Origin: an endosymbiont of Escarpia spicata
GTDB taxonomy: Bacteria > Pseudomonadota > Gammaproteobacteria > Chromatiales > Chromatiaceae
DNA: 64,000 nt
Reading direction: 5' to 3'
Assembly: GCA_003349915.1 (NCBI GenBank)
Contig: QFXE01000021.1
Span: forward strand, 124,001 to 188,000
Positions 54,458 through 64,000 of the stretch are shown piece by piece. Positions within the stretch are counted from its first letter, which is position 1; each line of letters begins with the position of its first letter. The translations under genes and the position numbers were made by a program. The notes beneath the pieces are model-generated. The model worked only from the letters and a program-made list of their open reading frames with translations, made no database searches and was not told the DNA's origin.

Positions 54458-55291
54458 TCAAAAACCCTTGGCACCCAAGAAGTCCGCCACCTCCGAATAA
54501 CAAAAAACCGGCCCATCCTTACAGACAAACTTCGGCCCCACCTGACAGCACCCGCACTGTCCAAAACCACACTGCATATTCCGCTCCATGCTGAGCCAGA
54601 TCTGTTGGTCAGCCAACCCCATATCACGCAGTTGCGCAATGGCGGCCAGCATCATCAATTCTGGCCCGCATAGCATGGATACGGTCTTCTCCAGATTGAG
54701 ATCAAGGGTGTTTATCAGCTCGGTTACCAGCCCCTGCTGCCACGGCCACGCCTTGCCGGGCATATCAGCAGCCAGTTGAACATTGACACCGTGCTCCCGT
54801 GACCAGAGCTCATACTGCCGCCGCCAGATAAGATCATCCTCATTTTTTACACCCTGCAGGATATGGATATCTCCAAACCGATCACGCCGACGCAGCAGGT
54901 AACGGATCACCGAGACCAGAGGGGCACAACCCAAGCCACCGGTCACCACTACCACATCCTGACCTTCAGCCTGCGCCATCGGCCAGCCACGGCCGAATGG
55001 GCCGCGGATGCCCACTCGATCACCCGGTTGCAGACGGCTCAGCGCCTCTGTCACCCTACCCGCCACACGGATGGTGTGATCGAAGAAGTGACTGTCGTCC
55101 GGGTCGGAGACGATTGAGATCGGCACTTCGCCTACACCAAAAAGCGAAAGCATGTTGAACTGCCCAGGCTTGAATTCAAAAATATCCTGCACATGGGTAT
55201 CGACATACTGCAGCCGCAGGGAAAATATGCCGGGCGACTCCTGTACCCGCCGGTCAATTACCGCAGAATGAGGCAGGTGGGGATCAAACAT
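54458..55291 (-). CDS. FAD/NAD(P)-binding hydrogenase gamma subunit
   Basis: A 277-residue ferredoxin-reductase-like diaphorase. The FAD-binding barrel comes first (IRVAGRVTEALSRLQPGDRV), then the NAD(P) Rossmann part (VVVVTGGLGCAPLVSVIRYL). The C-terminal [2Fe-2S] motif reads CGFGQCGCCQVGPKFVCKDG. It passes electrons between NADP(H) and the hydrogenase core. Its start overlaps the beta-subunit stop by 8 bases. Confidence 0.88.
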   Translation of the reverse strand: MFDPHLPHSAVIDRRVQESPGIFSLRLQYVDTHVQDIFEFKPGQFNMLSLFGVGEVPISIVSDPDDSHFFDHTIRVAGRVTEALSRLQPGDRVGIRGPFGRGWPMAQAEGQDVVVVTGGLGCAPLVSVIRYLLRRRDRFGDIHILQGVKNEDDLIWRRQYELWSREHGVNVQLAADMPGKAWPWQQGLVTELINTLDLNLEKTVSMLCGPELMMLAAIAQLRDMGLADQQIWLSMERNMQCGFGQCGCCQVGPKFVCKDGPVFCYSEVADFLGAKGF

Positions 55292-56417
55292 CGGCCAGCC
55301 CCCCGTCCAGTAAGGCAGCCACTGCCTGAGTCAGGTCTATACCCACAGGACACCAGGTAATACAACGCCCACAACCGACACACCCGCTGCGGCCAAACTG
55401 CTCCTGCCAGCCTGCAAGCTTGTGAGTCAACCATTGGCGGTAACGCAACGCCGTCTCCCTGCGCAGCATAAACTGTCCCATGCTGCTGTGAGTCTGACTG
55501 AAACATGAGTCCCATTGACGTTTCATCTCTGCGGAACGCCCATCCAGCGTCCGATGGTAATCCGTTGAGTAACAGAAGCATGTCGGACAGACTGCAGTAC
55601 AGTTGCCGCAGCTGAGGCAGCGCTCCCCGATCTCATCCCAATGCCCATGATTCAGTTTGTCATAGAGCTGTTTCAATTCTGTCTCGCCCGGCAGAAAACG
55701 GTGCTGCTGCGCTGCCGCCCGGTCTGTCCCCTGAATCATACTATTGAGCTGTGCTTCGGTAGCAGGTTCGAGAGATAAGCCATCAATGATCTCACCGCCT
55801 TTTGCACTGCCTCCCCAGACAAGATAGCCATCGTCCAGTTCCGCCATGCCGATATCGAAACCTTCGCCCAATGAGGGACCATCACCGGTAGAGGTACAGA
55901 AACAGGTCGCTGCGGAAAAAGCGCAATCGACGCCGATGAGAAAGAGGGCTTCGCGCCGAACCCTGTAGTGGGGATCGGGATTTTGCTGTGAAAGAAAGTG
56001 TCTGTCCTGCAGTGCCAGGGCCGCCAGGTCACAGGCCCTCACACCGAAAATCGCGGTGGGTTTAACCTCGGGCAGGGTCTGCTTTATATCCACCTGCCCA
56101 TCCGCCATGAGCCTTTCATGCCAGAGTGTCTCTTCGGCACTAAAGAGCAGCGGCTTGATGGCTTGAGGTCCATGATTCCAGGCGAACAGACGATCATCGG
56201 ACTGCTCTTCCAGGCGGTACTCACCGGCACCCTGTCGCGCATGGACACCTGTGGGCAGGGCATCGATAGTATCAACTTCCCGCCACTGAATCGTCTCCTC
56301 CTCTACCACCGGACCCAGCGTTCGGTAACCCAAAAGACGAAAAACATCCAAAAAATCCTGCAACCTCTCCCGTTCCATAAAACCGGGCCGACGGGCTGCA
56401 ATATGCTGAGCCGACAT
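55284..56417 (-). CDS. 4Fe-4S dicluster hydrogenase beta subunit (sulfhydrogenase HydB/AsrA-like)
   Basis: A 377-residue iron-sulfur protein. The two clusters lie in the C-terminal part, [16 protein letters not shown] and [16 protein letters not shown]. The N-terminal two thirds contains [17 protein letters not shown] and [20 protein letters not shown], as in AsrA/HydB proteins. It links the diaphorase to the small subunit or to a sulfur acceptor. First gene of the hydrogenase operon; the 161-base region 56418-56578 must hold divergent promoters for it and the response regulator. Confidence 0.88.
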   Translation of the reverse strand: MSAQHIAARRPGFMERERLQDFLDVFRLLGYRTLGPVVEEETIQWREVDTIDALPTGVHARQGAGEYRLEEQSDDRLFAWNHGPQAIKPLLFSAEETLWHERLMADGQVDIKQTLPEVKPTAIFGVRACDLAALALQDRHFLSQQNPDPHYRVRREALFLIGVDCAFSAATCFCTSTGDGPSLGEGFDIGMAELDDGYLVWGGSAKGGEIIDGLSLEPATEAQLNSMIQGTDRAAAQQHRFLPGETELKQLYDKLNHGHWDEIGERCLSCGNCTAVCPTCFCYSTDYHRTLDGRSAEMKRQWDSCFSQTHSSMGQFMLRRETALRYRQWLTHKLAGWQEQFGRSGCVGCGRCITWCPVGIDLTQAVAALLDGGLADV

Positions 56418-56578
56418 ATCCTGCTATCCAATCAAAGGCTTATTCCCCCTGAAAGTTTAGCCAATAATCGCAGATCTGCTGACAAACGGTCGCGCTGGGC
56501 CTTAGGAACTGTAATTTAGTGAAGATGTGACAACATTCTGTTACAAAAAGCGGGATAGAAAGGATAGATACTTGGCGC

Positions 56579-57292
56579 ATGAACCGGAAACAGACCATCC
56601 TGCTGGTAGAAGACGACCACCGTTTCGCCCATCTGGTACAGGAGTACCTGGAGAAAGAGGGCTTTGAGGTCGACCTGGAACACCGGGGCGACGCCGCAGT
56701 GTCACGCATCATCGATGCGCCTCCCGATCTGTTGGTCCTCGATCTCATGCTTCCGGGGATGGATGGATTCGCAATCTGCCGGGAGATTCGGCCACACTAT
56801 CGCAACCCCATCCTGATGCTGACCGCCCGTGACGAGGATATCGACCAGATCGTCGGCCTGGAACTCGGGGCGGATGACTATATCACCAAGCCGATAGAAC
56901 CCCGTCTGTTACTGGCCCGGCTGCGTGCCCATCTGCGTCGTACCAACGAATCCTCTTCGTCCCTGGAAGATAACGGCAAGTCGGATATCCGGCATGGCCG
57001 GCTGATCATCGATCCCCATTCCCGCTCCGTCGCCCTTGACGGAAACTGCGTGGAACTCACCACCAGCGAATTCGATCTGCTGCTGATTCTCGCCAGCGGC
57101 GCTGGGAACATCTTAAACCGGGACGCGATTCTGCAAGCCTGGCGCGGCATCGAATATGATGGACTGGACCGCTCAGTCGACATTGCCGTCTCCCGCCTGC
57201 GCCGCAAGTTGAACGACGATGAGTCACCACCCCGTCGCATCAAAACGGTGCGCCGCCGCGGTTACCTCTTTGTACCCGACGCCTGGGAGTAA
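56579..57292 (+). CDS. OmpR-family response regulator (RstA-like)
   Basis: A 237-residue regulator. The receiver domain has the acidic pocket VEDDH, the phospho-Asp in LVLDLMLPGMDGF (near residue 54), and the Thr/Lys switch residues in LMLTARDED and DDYITKPIEP. The C-terminal winged helix has LTTSEFDLLLILAS and SVDIAVSRLRRKL, ending RRRGYLFVPDAWE. The histidine kinase gene follows after 6 bases. Confidence 0.92.
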   Translation: MNRKQTILLVEDDHRFAHLVQEYLEKEGFEVDLEHRGDAAVSRIIDAPPDLLVLDLMLPGMDGFAICREIRPHYRNPILMLTARDEDIDQIVGLELGADDYITKPIEPRLLLARLRAHLRRTNESSSSLEDNGKSDIRHGRLIIDPHSRSVALDGNCVELTTSEFDLLLILASGAGNILNRDAILQAWRGIEYDGLDRSVDIAVSRLRRKLNDDESPPRRIKTVRRRGYLFVPDAWE

Positions 57293-57298
57293 CCATCT

Positions 57299-58879
57299 AT
57301 GGGCCGTATATTTCTTACCCTCTATATCAGCCTTGCTCTCAGCCTGGGAGGTTTCCTTGTCGCGGTGCAGGTGCTGCCGGAAATGCTGCTGCATAAAACG
57401 ACTCAGGTCTACTATAACCGTGTGATGTCCGGCACTTTCGGCCTTATCGAGAAACGTCTGCAAAATCGGCCAGCCGCTGAATGGCAAAGAGTAATCGAAG
57501 AACTCCAGCCCCATTTCGGATATCCACTCAGCATCGACAGGATTGCAGACCACGATTTCAGTTCACAGGACCTCTCGCCGCTAAACGCCCATCAGATAGT
57601 ATTCGAGCAGCACGACCAACGGGCTATCTTCCTGTACAAGCGGTTGTTCGATACCGACCAGTACCTTTCACTCGCAATGGGCCAGACCCGAACCGAGGAT
57701 TCCCTGCGCAGCGCGAAAGGAACAGCCCACCTGATCTCTGAATGGCTGCTCAACCGCCCCCAATCCATGTGGCCTCAGGCCATCGCAGAACTGCAACCTC
57801 ACTTCGGCATTCCGCTTGCGATTGTCCCTGTCGACCAGCCAGATCTTACAGCGGAAAAACGCGAGGAACTGAGAGCTGGCAAGCTGCTGGTTTTTGATAT
57901 CGATGAACCGACAGAGCACTATCTTATGCGGGTCGGTGATTCAGCCTACACGGTCAAAGCGGGTCCCATCGGCATCCCTTTTTTACTGGATGCCTTCAGC
58001 TACATTCTGATTGGGCTGCTTGCTTTGCTGGTCGCATTGGTGGTCTATTTCTGGGTTCGTCCCATCTGGCGTGATCTCAAACAGCTGGACAGCCGTGCCC
58101 ACGCTTTCGGCAAAGGAGAGTTCAGCAGCCGTCTGTCGGTTTCCAAACGCTCTGCCATCCACCACCTGGCAGGCACCTTCAATAGCATGGCAGACCGCAT
58201 CCAACGTCTGATCCGCTCACATCGCGACCTCACCAACGCCGTCTCCCATGAACTGCGGACCCCCATCTCGCGGCTGCATTTTGGCTTGGAGATGCTGGAA
58301 CAGCACGAAGACCAGAAGACACGGTCGCGCCATCTGGCCGGGATGCGGGAGGATCTCGCGGAACTGGAGCAACTCGTCAGCGAACTTCTGGATCATGCAC
58401 GACTGGACCGCGACGGCCCAGTCTTCCAGTTTGAACAGCAGTTGATAGCGCCCTGGCTCAGGAAACATATATCGCGCTTTGAAGGCCAGGATGGAGTGGT
58501 CATCCACTGCAACATTACCGGTAGCATCGAGCAAGAGAGTTGCAATTTTGACGAACGGCAGCTGGCCCGCGCCTTAGACAACCTGCTGCGCAATGCACAA
58601 CGTTACGCCAGGAGTGAAATCCAAATCACCCTCACTCACACTTCGAACTCATGGCGACTCAAAGTGGAAGACGATGGCCCCGGTGTTTCCGCTGAAGACC
58701 GCGAGCGCATTCTGCAACCCTTTGTCAGACTCGATGAGAGCCGTGACCGGCGCTCCGGCGGTACAGGCCTCGGGTTGGCAATTGCCAACCGGATTTTGGT
58801 TCGACATCAGGGCTCACTAATAGTGGAAAAAAGTAACTTGGGTGGAGCCTGCTTTATCCTGCGCTGGCCCGATATGTGA
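57299..58879 (+). CDS. sensor histidine kinase (RstB-like) with duplicated periplasmic motif
   Basis: A 526-residue membrane kinase. TM1 lies at residues ~4-28, the periplasmic sensor at ~30-225, TM2 at ~230-255, and the HAMP segment after it. The sensor contains two tandem copies of a motif, EWQRVIEELQPHFGYPLSI and MWPQAIAELQPHFGIPLAI. The HisKA domain has SHELRTPISRLHFGLEML with the phospho-His, and the ATPase domain has LLRNAQRYA, DDGPGV and GTGLGLAIANRI. It would phosphorylate the adjacent regulator. Signal unknown. Confidence 0.9.
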   Translation: MGRIFLTLYISLALSLGGFLVAVQVLPEMLLHKTTQVYYNRVMSGTFGLIEKRLQNRPAAEWQRVIEELQPHFGYPLSIDRIADHDFSSQDLSPLNAHQIVFEQHDQRAIFLYKRLFDTDQYLSLAMGQTRTEDSLRSAKGTAHLISEWLLNRPQSMWPQAIAELQPHFGIPLAIVPVDQPDLTAEKREELRAGKLLVFDIDEPTEHYLMRVGDSAYTVKAGPIGIPFLLDAFSYILIGLLALLVALVVYFWVRPIWRDLKQLDSRAHAFGKGEFSSRLSVSKRSAIHHLAGTFNSMADRIQRLIRSHRDLTNAVSHELRTPISRLHFGLEMLEQHEDQKTRSRHLAGMREDLAELEQLVSELLDHARLDRDGPVFQFEQQLIAPWLRKHISRFEGQDGVVIHCNITGSIEQESCNFDERQLARALDNLLRNAQRYARSEIQITLTHTSNSWRLKVEDDGPGVSAEDRERILQPFVRLDESRDRRSGGTGLGLAIANRILVRHQGSLIVEKSNLGGACFILRWPDM

Positions 58880-59017
58880 TTACATTCCGTTACAAACCGA
58901 TACCGAATCCCTACTGAATCCCGAGCCTGTTTCGATCTAACCTGTCCCTGCACAACACGGTACATTTTTATGCTGTCAGCCAAGCTGTTCAGCCCTCTGA
59001 TTTAAGGGATCCAAGTC

Positions 59018-59429
59018 ATGCCGAACCGAATCGCCAGTTAGTATCGTAATATCAATCTCACTGCTACTCACTGGTTGTTCAACCCTGTTGAAACCAAGTA
59101 ATGAAGCCTTAGCGAAGCTACCCGTCATCAAGCTTGGCCAACCCGCTCCAAAAGACGGGGACTACATTCTTCATCTGAGCAAAGAACAGCCCGTCCTGCT
59201 CGATGTGACGGTCGAAGGCTCCCTGTTCGCTGAAACGGCGCATCAGGTCCTGCCGGTATTTCTTGCCAAAGACCTCTATCTCCACAAGGATTGGGCCAGC
59301 AATGACAAGAAACATTGGCACGCTGAGGACGATCTCATCACCGGCGAACTGCGCATCGAAATCACCGATTACCAACTGCCGACGAACAGCCGCTTCCATC
59401 TGCGCATGGACTATCGAACGCCGGAGTGA
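59018..59429 (+). pseudogene. small putative lipoprotein, frameshifted in the signal region
   Basis: The frame ending at 59429 encodes a ~115-residue domain (NEALAKLPVIKLGQPAPKDG; LRIEITDYQLPTNSRFHLRM). Upstream in the same frame lies a lipobox-like leader, SIVISISLLLTGCST, but there is no start codon there. The only ATG (59018) is in another frame and reads MPNRIAS then stop. A single indel near 59036-59043 would join them. As read, only an internal TTG at 59088 could begin translation, without the signal. Function unknown. Confidence 0.6.
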
Positions 59430-59593
59430 TCTACAGTTGTCTTGCCTGACCCACTACGCTTGACCAGACCTACGATACTGCGTCGGATCAATGGGTCGAT
59501 TGACCCTTATCATCGCCACTTGTCACCCACTGTTCCAAAATACCTGCTATACCTTTTTGGGTATCCCAAAACAACAAGTAAGGGACAGAAGAC

Positions 59594-63178
<3,585 letters not shown>

Positions 63179-63313
63179 GCCAATCGCCGCAATAGAACAC
63201 AATATACGCAGGCCCGATCAGGCGCAGCGGATTGGGCATTTACAATGGGTCGGTTCAGCTATGCTTGAATTAGCCTACGCCTGCGGAGAGTGCTTACAGC
63301 ACAGGAGTTTGAA

Positions 63314-64000
63314 ATGGATCTGACCACCCACTATCTCGGCATGCAGTTAAAGAATCCGCTGGTGCCCTCCGCCTCCCCACTCTCCCGCAGCATCGATGAT
63401 GCGCGCCGCATGGAGGATGCCGGCGCATCGGCACTCATCATGCACTCACTGTTCGAGGAGGCGGTGACGGCTGAAGAAGAGAACATGGTGCGTTTTCTGC
63501 ACCATCAGGATACGGGATTTGGCGAAGCGGGCAGCTTTCTGCCCGATCATTACGATTTTTCAAACAGCCAGGATATCTACCTCGAAAATCTGCAGCAGCT
63601 GAAATCTGCCTTGGAGATTCCGGTCATCGCCAGTCTCAACGGCGTAACACCCGGCGGTTGGGTCGAACACGCCAAGGAGATGCAGCGGGCTGGCGCGGAT
63701 GCGCTGGAACTCAACGTCTATTATGTGGCGGCGGATATTGAAACCAACGGTCAGGCTGTGGAAAAACGCTACCTAGATCTACTGGGCGAGTTGGACCAGC
63801 ATATCGATATCCCGATCAATATGAAGCTCTCACCTGCCTTCAGCTCACTGGCCAACATGGTCAAACAGCTGGAAGCCGCAGGCGCCCGTGGCGTGTCGCT
63901 CTTCAATCGCTTTTATCAGCCGGATATCAATATCGACAATCTGCGGCTGGTCTCAAGCCTGCACACGTCCACTTCCGCCGAGACGCTGCTTGCCATGCGC
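63314..64000 (+). CDS. dihydroorotate dehydrogenase-like protein (3' truncated by window edge)
   Basis: The first 229 residues of a flavin-dependent barrel enzyme related to dihydroorotate dehydrogenase: MDLTTHYLGMQLKNPLVPSA, VIASLNGVTPGGWVEHAKEM, GADALELNVYYVAAD and INMKLSPAFSSLANMV. Such proteins often sit directly after nifJ and are not the pyrimidine enzyme of the cell. AGGAG precedes the ATG by 8 bases. The frame is open to the last base of the window. The preceding 135-base gap contains a GATCAGGC-type repeat piece. Confidence 0.88.
   Translation, partial: MDLTTHYLGMQLKNPLVPSASPLSRSIDDARRMEDAGASALIMHSLFEEAVTAEEENMVRFLHHQDTGFGEAGSFLPDHYDFSNSQDIYLENLQQLKSALEIPVIASLNGVTPGGWVEHAKEMQRAGADALELNVYYVAADIETNGQAVEKRYLDLLGELDQHIDIPINMKLSPAFSSLANMVKQLEAAGARGVSLFNRFYQPDINIDNLRLVSSLHTSTSAETLLAMR

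Overview
The window reads as chromosome from a gammaproteobacterium with a sulfur-oxidiser/chemolithotroph flavour. This is an inference from gene content and from the his-tat operon order; no rRNA or tRNA gene was seen. Supporting genes are a group 3b-type cytosolic [NiFe] hydrogenase, a single-chain pyruvate:ferredoxin/flavodoxin oxidoreductase paired with a dihydroorotate dehydrogenase-like gene, NosL-type copper proteins, rubrerythrin and PtsP/RppH. Relatives such as Sedimenticola, Thiodiazotropha or tubeworm symbionts are plausible but untested.

Layout. 0-5.1 kb: end of an RND efflux permease, a PlsC-like acyltransferase, a B12-binding radical SAM protein, a 30-residue membrane peptide, a DUF1835 protein. 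5.2-11.0 kb: two NosL-family proteins and a tight six-gene operon (small membrane protein, FtsX-type permease, ABC ATPase, Cys/His-rich membrane protein, TlpA-like thiol protein, SafE-like protein). There is no nosZ in view, and this is the best candidate for an undescribed system. 11.3-20.3 kb: sigma-54 activator, giant DUF748 protein with a KAEAA tandem repeat, cadherin-like lipoprotein, Sel1/SPOR protein, relic of a PfkB sugar kinase, LysR regulator. 20.6-21.3 kb: two-TM K+ channel and pentapeptide protein. 21.4-27.1 kb: his-tat operon hisB-hisH-hisA-hisF-hisI-hisE-tatA-tatB-tatC on the minus strand. 27.2-35.5 kb: rubrerythrin, MBL hydrolase, ankyrin gene, ptsP, rppH, HAD hydrolase, a HIRAN protein with a Tat-like leader. 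35.6-45.4 kb: type I-E CRISPR-Cas (cas3-cas8e-cse2-cas7e-cas5e-cas6e-[vapBC]-cas1-cas2-array) with broken cas3 and cas5e, a VapBC module inside the operon, a four-repeat array and a second cas3 relic. 45.6-51.3 kb: radical SAM gene broken by a 28-bp tandem duplication, cupredoxin-fold protein, DUF3616 protein, kinase-HDOD-GAF protein split by one TGA. 51.4-56.4 kb: [NiFe] hydrogenase operon with a frameshifted maturation protease and a long repeat inserted mid-operon. 56.6-64 kb: RstA/RstB-like two-component pair, broken lipoprotein, nifJ, dihydroorotate dehydrogenase-like gene (cut by the right edge).

Two threads run across the window. First, at least eight loci carry a frame-breaking lesion (homopolymer indels, a tandem duplication, a nonsense codon, a probable deletion), so either the genome is decaying or the assembly has residual indel errors. 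Second, short palindromic elements beginning GTAGGGTGCGCC recur between genes (five full copies and one half). Functional links: TatABC would export the NosL protein with a Tat-like leader and the HIRAN protein; the NADP-type hydrogenase and the pyruvate oxidoreductase together suggest flexible low-potential electron metabolism.
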